This document shows positions 24,631 through 36,717 of a stretch of DNA of 64,000 nucleotides, piece by piece (position 1 is the stretch's first letter; each line of letters begins with the position of its first letter). Origin of the DNA: Loxodes magnus (lineage: Eukaryota > Ciliophora > Karyorelictea > Loxodida > Loxodidae); contig CAMPDV010000020.1 of assembly GCA_946699065.1 (NCBI GenBank), positions 558,001 through 622,000 of the forward strand, given 5' to 3'. Position numbers and translations under genes: made by a program. The notes beneath the pieces are model-generated. The model was not told where the DNA came from and did not search any database. It saw nothing but the letters and a program-made list of their open reading frames with translations.

Positions 24631-26515
24631 TCAAATTATGAGTGCAGAACTATTCATACTGATCTGACTATACATTTTCTATAAATTATATAAAATTACC
24701 TCTTTATCATTTATTTTTCTATTGAGTAAGGCTGTTTCTAACACAACATAATAGAACATCTCAGAGTAAGCAGATAGCTTGTGCTAAATTGTGAAATCAT
24801 ATAGTTAACTTAAAATATCCTAGAGTTATGAATCACTTTGAGTTAGAATATTTCGTTGATATGTTTCGCTATTTACATGTCTTTCCATTTCAAAATGCTC
24901 CATTTCATATAAATAGTCCAAACTTGAATTTCTTATCTAGCAAAAATATAAATTAAGTCTATCCATTTACTTCTGAGTTTCATTCTATTCTTTGATTTGG
25001 TCAACATACATAGTAAGCTCATGATATAAATTATTAATGATGATTCATTATTACTGCTCAACTAGTAAAATATCCAAAGCAAATAAGAAAGTATTAGAGT
25101 CAACGTTAGATACTTGTTCATGTGCTAATAAAAGAGTCTTTTTTAAGTTATGAATTTAGGTGGTCACAATCTTCATATACTTCTAGCATTCTTCTCATAG
25201 TTTTTAAGTTTTGTTTTTATTCAAGTTCTTCTGATTTGCTGTATATAGCTCTTTGAGTCTTATAAAACTGTATAAAAGCTTACTTAATGTTTTTAAGTAG
25301 ATTATGCAATTAGTTTATTAAAGAAACAAATACATTTATTTTACGAAGTGTGCAACTATCATTTGCTAATTTTTGCAAGCTCTAAATATATTAGGTATAC
25401 TAACTCAGACTGTTTAGATCTTAATTTTGTATGATTTGCTCGTTCAATGTTAAGTTTATTCGGTGGATTCCTTTTTCTAAGTTAATGTAATTTTTTTAAA
25501 ACAATTATTCAACATTTTCTTATTCAACTTCATCTTTATTTTATTGCTGCTTCTATCAACTTAATGACATTTTTCCTAAAAATTCAGATTCTTATACATT
25601 AAAAGTCTAATTGTAAATTTCTTCATCTAATCCATCTAACTCTTGCTTAATCTTTAGAAGACTTTCCAAAATCTTTTTGAGCTCGTAACTTTGTTACCCA
25701 CTTTATCTATTTTCTTCATAGTTTCTATTAAAATCGGTCATTTAGTTTGGTTCTTTTTTATTTTAAGCATTTACCGCAGAAATGAATCCTTATTTTAATG
25801 AAAATCTTTAAAGCATCTTCTGATCTTCATTTTTTTAATTTTGAGTAAGCTAGAACATCATTAAATGTTTATTATCTTCGTTCTATATTTTTATTAAAGC
25901 TACTATTTTTCTGTTTTTAATGCTAATATTTCTAATACGTGCTGTTCCAATCAGATTTTGAGGTTCTGATTCAGAAATTTAAGAATCACTACCTAATTAT
26001 GACCAGTTGTTTTAGCCCCATGCATAAAGTTTTCCCTAACTACTTACAACAAAGGAAGAGTTTTCATAGCACACAATCTATGTAATATTTTATAAGCTTC
26101 CTATTTTCATTGGCCTTTAAATAATATTTTCCTAAGTTGTACATTAGCCATAATTATTTCTCCCCCAAGAATAAACATCACCTAAATCAGTTAGTGCTAA
26201 GAAATGTTCATCTCCTGATGAAATATCAATGAATTTAACCTTTTTAATATCGTTTAAGTCGTTATCAATCTCTATTCTTTTGGGTGTTTTTGCCTCATAC
26301 CAATCTGTCCCGACTCCAAGCAAACCTTAATCACTTTTTCCATAACAAAATATTGTTCCTTCATCAGTCAAATAGATTAAAACATCTTTAGCAAATTCAA
26401 CTTTAGAAATTGCTGGCTAATTTTCTCGTTTATAACCCTCTTGAGTAGGTACCTTTATATGTGTATCCCAAATGCCTCATTTATAAAACCAAGGCTCACA
26501 AGACTCACTATCCAT
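24631..26515 (-). CDS. RCC1-repeat protein with long coiled coil
   Basis: Exon 1 (26515-25284) starts MDSESCEPWFYK and carries RCC1 beta-propeller repeats: EGTIFCYGKSDQGLLGVG, ALTDLGDVYSWGRNNYGQ, GKLYAWGQNNW. It then becomes a long coiled coil. Removing the 16-nt intron 25268-25283 changes frame and continues the coiled coil (LWEECQKYMKIVTTQIHN, MYVDQIKEQNETQKQMDRL) to a TGA at 24631; 622 residues in total. RCC1-like propellers act as GTPase exchange factors or scaffolds; too few blades are visible here to propose Ran exchange. Without the intron the gene seems to have a frameshift at a T6 run (25139-25144), but the upstream intron explains it better. Confidence 0.8.
25268..25283 (-). other. 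Intron, 16 nt
   Basis: Minus-strand GTAAGCTTTTATACAG. Its removal joins the two coiled-coil frames of the RCC1-repeat gene. Confidence 0.7.
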
Positions 26516-27008
26516 TTTAATGATTTAATTAAAACATAAAATAATAAGTTCTCAAAGCAGCTTATTTTATAATTCCTCACAATAAATTAAGTGTAATAAT
26601 ATTTTAGCTATTACATATATAACTAAGCTCTTTGCTTCTATAAATAAATCATTTCCACTATTTAAAAAAAATCTCTGCTATTAACTCTTAAACTAGGCCT
26701 TCCTAGTTACTTTCTCTTAAATCACCTATGTATGATATAAGGTTCTTCAATGGTTTTACTTTTTAGGAAAATAAAGAATATAAGTTATCTTAAATTTTGA
26801 AAAACTACTAAAGATATTCTAAAAAATATCTAGTAAATGGAACAAAAAGCTATAAGAATAAAATATTATCAGATGAAGGAAATTAAGAATATTGCTAGCT
26901 ACAGATTTTATTTAATTACTCTTATTTTAATATACAAGTAATAGGAAATGAGGATCTTAAACTAAAAAAGTAAAAAAGGAATAGTAAGTTCTAGTAGTTA
27001 AACAGCAC
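26516..27008. other. AT-rich region between same-strand genes
   Basis: 5' flank of the RCC1 gene and 3' flank of the phosphatase gene. No TGA in the phosphatase frame across it, which argues for a TAA stop of that gene. No other feature seen. Confidence 0.45.
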
Positions 27009-28197
27009 TTAAAAATAAAAGTAAATAAAGATCAGCATAATAAGAATTATGAGCAATATTATTGTGATGACTATTATTATAACCATTGTAATATTGAATC
27101 TTTCACCGCTCTAAGGTTATACTTAGTTTATAGTTATTTATGATGATGTACTACGAATAAAATCAACGGAAAATTTGCCATACACTGGTTTGTGATCAGA
27201 GGAAAATATGTCTTAAATATAGTCATATTCTATTAGTTTGAGGCATTGCCTATTATCTTTGTAAATTATTCTGTCAGTCCAGGCAGGCATCCTTAGCTGA
27301 TTTCTCTTGCTAGTTTAATATGCATTAACATTTTCTTGGAATTTATAAGTAGGTGGAAAATTTAGTTACCCTTCTTTGAATTGGGACATGATAAAATTCT
27401 TGTCGCTCATAACTTTAAGAAGTTGATCATTCTTTCTTAGTTTCGCTAAATCATTTTTGTTTATGCACTATAAAATATCTTGGAGCTAACCATTTATTCG
27501 GTAATTAAAGTCTCCAAATCAAAAAACGCAATCATGGGCAGTGCTATGATTAGGACCTAAAAGCTGAGCCTCGATTTTAGCGAAATCTTTGTTTCGATTT
27601 TAAATGGAATTTTATCCATGAGGGAGATGACAAGTGACAAAAAGTAAGGAAGTTAACTCTACTCTGAAAGAAATTCCAATAGCACCTTTTTTGCCTAACA
27701 GTCCTGTTGCTATATTGTCGCTCTGAATATCTGTTTTAAAATTTACTATGAATAAAAGGAACAAGTTACTTGTGGATAAAGATTGCTAAGTGTAATGCAT
27801 TTAAAGTAACTGATTCAAGCATCACAAAGTTTTAGGTTTAATAGTTTAACGTATTCAGTAATTTATTCTCTCAAGGAAGCTTATTTTCTATGAACACAGA
27901 AGCCGCGATACTCCTAAGGCACTCCTAGGTACCGAAAGCATAGATATGAATGTCGTCATTAGGCTTGATAAATTTGCTGATATTATCTGGACAAGAGTTT
28001 CCATGCATGTTTCAAGTAATACACTTGATATGAATTTTGTTCTAAATTATTAAATTATCCAAGCGATCTGTGTCTCTCATATTGTCAATATTTCCTGGAT
28101 AGTGAGACTCTTCTATATTGTATTTAATACTTTCTTAAGAGTCTTTTACATTAAATGAAAGAAGTAAACTTTTCTGATCTTATAGCTGGACATCCAT
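27009..28197 (-). CDS. Inositol polyphosphate 5-phosphatase
   Basis: Removes the 5-phosphate from inositol phosphates or phosphoinositides. IPPc motifs appear in order: ITWNMHGN, FGTQECLRSIAAS, ATGLLGKKGAIGISF, TCHLPHG, VFWFGDFNYRI, NFPPTYKF, PAWTDRI and SDHKPVYGKFSVDF. The catalytic core is complete. Two motif tryptophans (ITWN and VFWFGD) are TGA codons. A 16-nt intron (27731-27746) splits the ATG-loop region; removing it gives VPFIHNIQSDNIATG as in homologues. After the domain the frame continues 17 polar residues and then a strongly hydrophobic run (MVIIIVITIILLIILIMLIF) ending at TAA 27009, which would be a C-terminal membrane anchor. If translation stops at the earlier TAA 27138 the protein is soluble (347 rather than 390 residues). 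Confidence 0.9.
27731..27746 (-). other. Intron, 16 nt
   Basis: Minus-strand GTAAATTTTAAAACAG. The flanking exons align with the conserved IPPc core only when it is removed, making this the firmest intron in the window. Confidence 0.88.
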
Positions 28198-29909
28198 TAA
28201 GATATATAAACAATAAGGAAATTTAATAAATTTTATAACTCTTTTTAGATTAATATGACTAACCTTTTTAAACACTTAAAAACTTCCCTTCTAATTATTT
28301 ATCAAACATATTAGTCTATCATAGGAAATTGTCTTCTATACTTATCCTCGTATTAGATTAAGATAACATTGTAGGATATTTTCTTTCCTTTGTTCCTAGC
28401 TATTAAATTCTTAACTTAAAGATAAAAATTTAAATATACTAAAGTCTCTATAAAAGTAAAATGAGCTATGCTTATTCACAAGATTCTAATTTAAAAATAT
28501 TCTTTTATTTTTATTTTTAATTTAAATTCTTATTTAATCTCTTTGGTAAATATCCCAAGTTTAGTTTTAGAAATGAAGAAGCCAAAGTTAAAAGGGAAAA
28601 GATGGAATGATAATATGTTATTTATAAACTTTCTTTTTCTTATTTTAAAGTATCCTTCATTAGCTTTTTTCCAAGCATAGTTAATAGCAGAATCTTGTGA
28701 CTAAATTCTTTTTAATTTTGTTCTCAAAACATAAATTAAGACTTTGAATGAATAAGGACTTTTCTTGGAAGTTCAATGATAATTTTATTTTGCATTTGCT
28801 CATTTATCTCTCTCAATATATATCAAGAAACTAATACTTCAATTATTGTATTAAGTTAAATCTAAAAAGTTCTAAAAATGAGGGTACTAAATTTCTTACT
28901 CTATAAGTAATTTAATTTAGAGAGATTAAATTCTATTAATTAATGGCTAGCAAGAGTCAAGAGAATGAATATAAAAATGCCATATAAAGCAAGAATAAAA
29001 GAGTAAATGGAGACTCTTTATGCAAATAATGATTAGAATAATTTTTTAATTCTGGTTTTGCACTAAAAACGAATTAGCAACTTAGAGTATCATTGGTGAC
29101 TCTAATTTCACAGTAAATAATTTAAATTTAAGGAATTTAAATTAACTTTTGTTTTAGATATTTTAGAAAAGACTAACTGTGCAGGTTTAATTGCTAAATA
29201 TGGCTAATTTTTCTAATTTAAATAAAGTTTTAAAATTAAATTACTTGATTTAATATTAGGAGATGCCTGCTATCAAATACTATGAAATTTTAAATATTTA
29301 TACTCTTTTCTCTTTCGTATTCTTGCAAATTTAGACTTATTTATAAATGTGAATTTTATAATAAAATCTGCTTTTAAACTATAGGCAAAGATTGGAGCTG
29401 ACTTGATAGTTTAAAAACCAAAAATTATTCTTAGGTTGATTTAATAATAGGGTATATTAATACTACTAAGGCTATTATAGATTTCTTGTAAAGATATATT
29501 ATAAATTATAAGCATCGCTTAATAAAATAGAGTTCATTCATTTATTTATTTAAATTCAGACTGAAAGGAAATTAAAGAAATTAATTTTATGGCAAATGCC
29601 TATTTGATCAGAATTGCTGTTATATTTTTAACATTTATTTATCAGTTTAGTATAGAATCTCATTAAAGTAGAAGTTCTAAAATATTATATTGTGCTAGCA
29701 ATTGGTTAGATAGTTAATTTTAAATTTATAAATTATAAAAAAAACAACTTTAAAAACAACATTCACTGCCATTTAAACTTTGGAGTTTAAATAATTAAAG
29801 GCAGATTTAGGGAAAATGAAAGAAGGAATAAAGCTTAGTATTTGAAAATAAGGAAACATAAGATGTAATGTTGTACTTAATTTTGATTAAAAATATATTA
29901 TGAACCATT
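28198..29909. other. AT-rich intergenic region, one weak small-gene candidate
   Basis: Mostly featureless. On the minus strand, an ATG at 28795 begins KIIIELPRKVLIHSK; removal of a possible 20-nt intron (28723-28742) joins it to SQDSAINYAWKKANEGYF, a normal-looking small protein. The same stretch also holds a plus-strand frame from 28574, so I do not call a gene. Confidence 0.35.
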
Positions 29910-30398
29910 TTACTTTTTATTCTAATTAAGCTCCTTGTACTTGTGCAGTTCCTTGATTAAATCCTACATATATTTTTGACTTGACATCATATGAACATGC
30001 ATTCTTTACAGCTCTAAATCAATCCATTCGATTTGGTCTGTGTTCTTCTGCTCTTTGGCTCTATTGCTTTCATAAGCTTTTTTAATTTCAATAATTCCTA
30101 TTCAGAAGAGAATCAGAATAATAGAAGTTTCAGTAATAAATTCTGACCCTCTTTTAATAGCTGTATCATCAGTAAGTGGTTTAATATATTGCTCTCTTTT
30201 ACCTTACTCTAGAAAAATTCTATTAACCTTTGTATCAAATTTGTGCTACGTTTAGCCAACCCACATAACAAAATCCTTCAAACGAGATGTTTAATTTGGT
30301 CCATCAAACTACTACAAGTGCTAAGCAGTGAGCTTCTTAACTAAAGGCTTGGTGATATTCTTGACGAATATCAGAGCGACCTTTTATATTGAAAACAT
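29910..30398 (-). CDS. OPA3: OPA3-like mitochondrial protein
   Basis: OPA3 proteins are associated with mitochondria (human form: optic atrophy 3). 162 residues, near the human length of 179. The N-terminal FVKNITKPLVKKLTAQHL, the central YIKPLTDDTAIKRGSEFI (human VIKPLNEEAAAELGAEL) and the hydrophobic ETSIILILFWIGIIEIKKAY match the family in order; the C-terminal part is the usual coiled coil (LELQRMHVHMMSSQKYMQDL). W in FWIG is TGA. After KYKELNQNKK comes TAA 29910, and no in-frame TGA follows for a long way, so this gene must stop at TAA. Divergent from the TMEM131-like gene with only about 170 bases between start codons. Confidence 0.88.
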
Positions 30399-30564
30399 TT
30401 ATTATTAAGAAGCAATTTTACTATTCTTATTAAAAATGCTGTTGCACGTAGGTTTGCTAATATAACTAGCATTCTACAGAACACTTGCAATTTTTGAACT
30501 ACCTATTCCTCAATAAACTTAATAAACTAGAATTCAAGAATTGCCTCAGTCAAGCGTTGGATCG

Positions 30565-33500
30565 ATGCAATCTCGAGAAATATTGAAATATATAATGCAG
30601 AATTCAAATGACACTGCCTATATATATAACAAGTTTAAAAACCACTGATTGGGCAATTGAGACAAGTCTATTGTATCTATGACTAATTAAATTGAAGTCA
30701 GTCATATGATGATAGATTTTGGAGATAGACAATTATGTGCTCCTGTATTTGAAATAATAAAGATAAGAAACAATATGGAAAGGAAGGAACTTAGTATCTA
30801 TAATTTAAGTGTCTTTTCTCTAAATAGAATACAATAAGAATTTTTCGTTAACTAACCTATAAGCTTCGTATTAAAGCCTAATTAAGAGTTTAATATCAGC
30901 ATTTATTATATTCCTAAAGCATTAGGTCTTAATATCGGCCAGGCAACTCTCAATACTTCCGAAGGAGAAATAGGAATTATGCTAAAAGGTCGAAGCTTTT
31001 AGAACTCTTACAAAATTTAGCCAATCTATCATAATAATTTTTAGTATCCGAACATTTTTGTAAGAAAACTTGAGGTTCTAAATCCTTTCAATACTGATCT
31101 GCAAATCAACTAGATTTATACTTCGTCTAACAAGCTTAAATTATCCTATGCAGAGGGTAACTGGAGAGTTAAGCCAAATTCTGCAAGCACAGTTGCATTT
31201 TTAGAAATAAAAGAGGAAATTGCAAATTAGGCTGTAATACAAGAAAAGATTGAAGGAAGTATTCATATTAAAGCCAATTAGAAGTTCTTTATAGTCCCTG
31301 TTGAAGTTTATTTCAGAAATACTTACTTGAAGGTTACACCTGAATTTCTTAATTTTGGAGTTCTTTATGACAAAAAATAATCTTATACTATTGAACTTTT
31401 TGCATAAAATGAGAACTAAAAGAGCATATAACTGGAAAATTTATTTGAAACTAATATCAGTCACTAAATTCAAATTAATTGGCACAACAGAGTTATTTAG
31501 CCTGGCTAATACTCTAAATTTGCTAGTGTTAGTTTCTTGGCTATCAAAGAGGGCCTTTTTGAGGGAAAGCTCTCTTTATTTTCTAATGACAGTATTTCAG
31601 TAATTGACATAAATTATCGAGCTATCGTTTGCTGAGATATACTTAAACTAAATTAATCTGAACTTAACTTTTAGATTGGAAGTACAAATTAGGAGTAAAT
31701 ATCTGGATTTACATTAAGAAATATTTCAATAACCAATAGCTTGGACTTTGCAATTACTTTGTATAGTGCAATGTCCTCTGATAATAATTTATAGATAAAG
31801 AAGTAATTTTTGCCTAATCTTCTTATTCCTGGATAAAAGGTCTAAATTCTTTCTTTTACCTATGAAGGAAATTTACAGGAGCAAACTAACTCTTAGATCA
31901 GTATAATTTCAAGTATTGGACACTTCTCAATCCCCATAAACTTTTATAACTTTTTGCTTTAATGTGGGTAACAATAAAAGTAGATATAAATCCAATAGCA
32001 GCAAGGACAAGAATATGCTTCCTTTTAATTAGATTCCTTTCAAGCTTGTACCTCAAACTTTCTTAGCCTTAACTTTTAGAAAGTAGCTTAAAATGAAACC
32101 AGACATTGGTCCATTTTCATACACAATGCAAATCCTAGTCCTATTGAAATTCTTAAGGTTGATAACTTTGCATGGCCTAAATTATCCCTTAACTTCAAAA
32201 TGGCAAATTAGCAAAAGGAATTAATTGACATTATTCAGTTCGTTGAAATGTCAAATTCCAAATCTAAAAAGGATGTATCAAACAAGACTAAGAAAATAAG
32301 ATTGCCTGATGGATTTACTCTCATTATTGTAGCTGATCTTAGTTTAATTAATGCTTAGAAAGAAAACCATGAAATCAAAACTGCAATCAAACTTACCACA
32401 TAATTCGAAACTATTAGCATACCATTGAGCTATGAAGTTGTAGTTGGGCAACTCAGTCCAACTCCTTCTACCATTCGGTTTGAGCCTTCTTTTCCTGGAA
32501 AAATATAGCAAGAGTAACTTAATGTTAAATCAACTTTTGAGAATGATTTGAAAATATTGGAAATCAAAAGTGATGACTAAAGGATTATTATACATCATGT
32601 TTAAGACAAAATCAAAGCTATGAGCAAATCTGAAGTTGCTATGATCTAGTTTGATCCTTCCCTTTGCGAAAGCAAGGAAAATTATTTGAGAGATATGGGC
32701 TATAAGAGTGGAGTTTTTGCTTTTTCTGATGTTCAGCATTGGATCAGCAAAAACAAGCTATGAGAAAGTTTGTCTAGTACTGAAGTAAGAGCTAATGTAA
32801 TAATCTACACTGATACCGTGGAAAGTTTGCGAGTACCAGCAAGAGGCAAGCTTACAAGACCAACTCTTGTAAAAGAAAATCAAATTGATTTTGGCTTTTA
32901 GCAAGCAGGAAAGAAGTATACTAAATTTATAATAGTTTAAAATCCATCAGACTACTTTATGGAGTTTCAAATCTTTTTATCCAGAAAAAACATTCTAAAC
33001 CAACATTTCTTAAGTCAAAATTGTTGCAACAAATCTTCCTTCAGTAATTTTGAAGATATTTCTTCATTCGATGATGACGAAGAATTTGAGAGAGTAGAAA
33101 CAACCAGCAAGCTTTAAGTTTCGCAGAAATAAACCAATTAAAACTATTAGAAATCTCATTCGTTTAAACTATAACAAGACTCTTCATCAAATATTTGCTA
33201 GTTAGGCTTCACTTTATCCTCTGATTGTTTAAACTAGGAAATCAATGAAATTTAGCAGTTTACAAGTTCTGACTCTTATTAAATTTCCACTCCTATGACT
33301 TCTTTCTCAGTTATAAAGAAAATAGTAAATTTATGGGAAGATTCGAATGAATACATGCCTGAAAGTTGATTAACTTGGCCTGTTTATAAACAAAGTAGGC
33401 TAGTAGAGTGTAGTGGAAATTACCAATAGATAAAGCTAGCAAGTCATCATTTAAATTAGAAATAGTTAGATAATTGTTATGAGGAATTCATGGGAGGTCA

Positions 33501-35702
33501 TTTTAGATGGTATAACTACATTTATGACGAAAATTTATAGTAACCAGTTGATATGTTTGAGTTGACAGAGAGAAGTAAGAATATTATTTTCTTTGACAAA
33601 GAAAGAGCTTTTGCACGTCAGTTTTCCGAATATCGTATGAATAATCATTAGCAACATTTCTATCTTAGTGACTTTGCTAAAAAAAGATTTGTTCTTAAGC
33701 CAAGAAGTGAAATGCTTGTTGGTCCCATTTATTACATCCCTCAAACTTTGAATTAGCACAATTTCACTTTATATATTAAGAACAATTTAACAGTACTTCA
33801 GCCAATAAATCTAAAGGGTAGAAGTGGTTCTAGCAGACTTAGCTTTTACAATGTACATGATCTTTATAGCTTTAAATAGAAAACAGAATTAAGCGTTTTA
33901 AAGTTTGAAATAGATTTGCACAATATTACATGTGGATACTACAACTTATTCCAATCGTTCTTGATCCAAAATACTGGAAATCTTCCTCTAGTTATTAAAA
34001 AGATTTCAATAGGTTAATTTGACTGCGAATCTCCTAGTTTCAAACTTTCGAAATGCAATATAGCTACTTCAATTGACCCTTATATGAGCATCACTATTAG
34101 GCTACTTTATAAACCTAGCATGAATGAGTTAGAATCCTTCCAAGATCTGTGAATCATAACTGATATAGGAGTATTTTCAATACCAATAGAAGCTAGGATA
34201 GCAGAGTAGGCAAGTTAGTTTATATTTTCAGTATGGGATAAGAAATCGTAAGATTTAATATAGATGGAAATATTCGTTCAACTAATATGTTCTATTAATC
34301 ACTCCTATAGTAGAAATCTTCAGTGTGCTTGTTTTCGTTTATCAAATATTCTAGTGCTTATAAGAAAAAAAGGTAATTTTCTATCTAGAAGGTATAAGTA
34401 AAATTTAATAACAAATAAAAGCAGATTGAGGTAGTTTTGAAAGCTTAAAAAGTAAAGTTTAATATTGAACAGACTGAATTTCGCTTTTATAAACCTAAGT
34501 AATTTAATAAGAAAATTAAAACTGAAGCCAATGAAAAAACTTTTACTAATGGAGTTAAGAATCATATAGATGTCAAGTAAAACTCTATTTTTGATGCACC
34601 TTCTAATTAATAAGTCATTTAGGTATAAAAAGAAACTGAAAAGGTAAATGATTAATGCTAGATATAGGAAAACTTAATCTAAGAAAGATAGCAAGCCAAG
34701 AAAAACAAGCGAAAGCATTATTAAAGTTATCAAGGAGTAAAGGAAAATATTAAAAATAAGAAAAAACGAAAAAATGAGAAAAAGAATTAGAATTAGAAGG
34801 ATTAAAAGCAGTAGGAAATGTAATTTGAGGGGAATCAATATTTCCTATAAACAAATCTAGAAAATCAGAAATTTCCAGGCTCTGAAACATCCCGTTCTGT
34901 GACTGATTGTAACAATAGAGCATAGTAGTTATGCGAAAAAAATTCACCAATGAAATAAAACTCTGAAATACTAATTAACGAAATAAAGAAAAATCTCAGT
35001 AATTAGGAAATTTATAAAGAGCATCACTAAGAAAGAATGTAAGAAAAAAAGAAAAATTTTAATAACTTCAATCAGATAATTTAATACTCTAGCAATTTAA
35101 GGAAAGAGAATGAAATAGGAGAGGAAGAAGTTGATAATTGTAGTTCAGACTAATAGAATATGCAAAAAGTCTCAAAACAGAACTCTATTAAAAATTCAGA
35201 GAAATAATTCTAAGAGGAAGATACAGAGCTAACTGATTAGTTTGATAATAAACAAGAGAAACAAAAATAAAATTCTATTATTCAGAAAAATATATCTAAA
35301 AGAGATAAAGACCTTTATAACTTATATAACGGATCTAAAGATAACAATTCCTTTTATTCCTACTTCTCTAATGGACCCAAAGAATCTCTATTTTCTTTTA
35401 ACAGAACTTAACAGAATTAACATCAGGAAGAAAAGTAGGATTTCTTGGATAGTTGGAAGAAAAGCTCTTAGAATAATAGTCTTTTTGCTAATCCTTTTTA
35501 CGAACCAAATGCGCTTAATGAACTCATTAGAGATTAAAATGAAGAGGAAAATGAAGAATAGTTAAGCGAAGAAAACTATAATTAAAGAGACTATATGCCA
35601 AATGAAGAGGAAGAAGAAGAGCCAGCATGGGGAAACGTAGACGTCACTAAGTGTGATCCTAATGAATATTCATACAAAGAAGGAGTTTTCGTTTTGAAGT
35701 GA
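30565..35702 (+). CDS. TMEM131-like membrane protein with two 16-nt introns
   Basis: A 1701-residue protein in three exons: 30565-34247, 34264-34372, 34389-35702. The first 1200 residues form a series of immunoglobulin/ASH-like beta domains (MIDFGDRQLCAPVFEI, PEFLNFGVLYDKKQSYTIEL, NQIDFGFQQAGKKYTKFIIV), as in TMEM131, which helps export secretory cargo from the ER. A single membrane span (YVLLITPIVEIFSVLVFVYQ) is encoded mostly by exon 2, flanked by both introns. The cytoplasmic tail is Lys/Gln/Asn-rich, then ends in a conserved-looking acidic motif (NPFYEPNALNELI, EEEEEEPAWGNVDV). Start is the first in-frame ATG; no clear signal peptide is visible, which is odd for a lumenal family. End at TGA 35700; TAA 35715 is the alternative. 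Confidence 0.75.
34248..34263 (+). other. Intron, 16 nt
   Basis: GTAAGATTTAATATAG. Removal gives VWDKKSWKYSFNQYVLL, leading straight into the membrane span of the TMEM131-like protein. A 22-nt alternative (34231-34252) would also restore the frame. Confidence 0.7.
34373..34388 (+). other. Intron, 16 nt
   Basis: GTAATTTTCTATCTAG. Removal joins the residues just after the membrane span to the long cytoplasmic tail frame. Confidence 0.75.
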
Positions 35703-36333
35703 ACTCAAAAACTATAATTCAATAAACATAAATAGATTAAAATAAAAATATTTTTAAAATATATCAAACCTAGATCATACCATTCTATAATTACACTCTT
35801 TTGTATCCTACTTAGTATTAAATAATTCGTAAGAAACTACTAAGCTGATTAAGTTAGTAATAATTGTCTATATTTTCTAATGAAATAAATATTATAATTC
35901 GCCAAGCTCCAATACCTTTATATTTAGTCAAATGCAGGTATATCTTCAACTTGCTAAAAGCTTATTTATCCTAACAAACTAGAAATTTTGATAAAGGCTA
36001 TTAAATAATTAAATTTGGTATAGTCAAGTAAAATAATTCAGAAAGAACAACAAAAATTTAAATTCTGATTTATAAATGAAATTAAGCTAACATTAGGTAT
36101 AAATTTCAAAAATAAGATTAACTTACTTATTATCTAATTTTCCTTTAATTATATAAATTATAATAAAACTAAAATAAAGAAGCTTGATTGGAAGAAGGTA
36201 AAATTAATATAGAAGATAGTAAGAGAAGATATTTACATCATTTTACAAGTTTATTCCTTACTATAATTTAAAGAAAACCTGAAGATAACATGTTTATTTA
36301 AGATTTGAAATGGCTAAAAGAATGTTTCTTTTA
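35703..36333. other. AT-rich convergent intergenic region
   Basis: No gene or RNA seen between the convergent TMEM131-like gene and the small gene at 36334-36717. Confidence 0.5.
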
Positions 36334-36717
36334 TCAAGAGCCGTTTACCACGAATTGTGGTATAGGAACTTGTGTCGCACTTGGTGCTAGTCGGTAGAGC
36401 GGGACAAAAAATTTAGACGCATTACCACTATTGATAGTATGCTAAACTTCATGTTTGTATATTTCATGATAATTACTGTTATCCTTTAAAACAAATGGAA
36501 AATCATTCGAGCTTATAGTATGTCTTCTACTTATTTCTTCTTAACTTGAATCTTCATTTAATTAAAATCTTTCTCTATTTTCATCTTTAATTTTCCTTTG
36601 CTTCTAGCGATATCTTAAGTCGAATGAAGTTTACGTTTTTACTTCAAAAATTTAGTCCGGCTATGAGGATATTCGGTAGCTTAGAGTTTATCCGCTTTGG
36701 TTTCTCCTATTGTGCAT
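36334..36717 (-). CDS. Small hydrophilic protein, hypothetical
   Basis: 127 residues in one frame, with noticeably higher GC content than the flanks. It starts MHNRRNQSGQTLSYRISSQP, has a charged middle (QKQRKIKDENRERFQLNEDS) and ends in a Pro-containing motif (FVPLYRLAPSATQVPIPQFV then VNGS) before tandem TGA TAA. The C-terminal 40 residues look like a conserved motif, but I do not recognise the family. The DNA on the plus strand resembles a tRNA A-box and a hairpin by chance (see rejected items). Confidence 0.6.

Noticed and set aside
25139..25144. Apparent +1 frameshift at a T6 run (A6 on the minus strand) in the RCC1-repeat gene
   Set aside because: A 16-nt GT-AG intron 125 bases upstream restores the same frame and the intervening text is coding in that frame, so no ribosomal frameshift or indel is needed.
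28574..28780. Plus-strand ORF beginning MKKPKLKGKRW
   Set aside because: Competes with an equally good minus-strand candidate over the same bases; neither has family support, so none was called.
36330..36420. tRNA-like A-box (GCTAGTCGGTAGAGCGGGAC) and hairpin
   Set aside because: No B-box or acceptor pairing; the minus strand encodes the C-terminus of a well-formed 127-residue protein across it.
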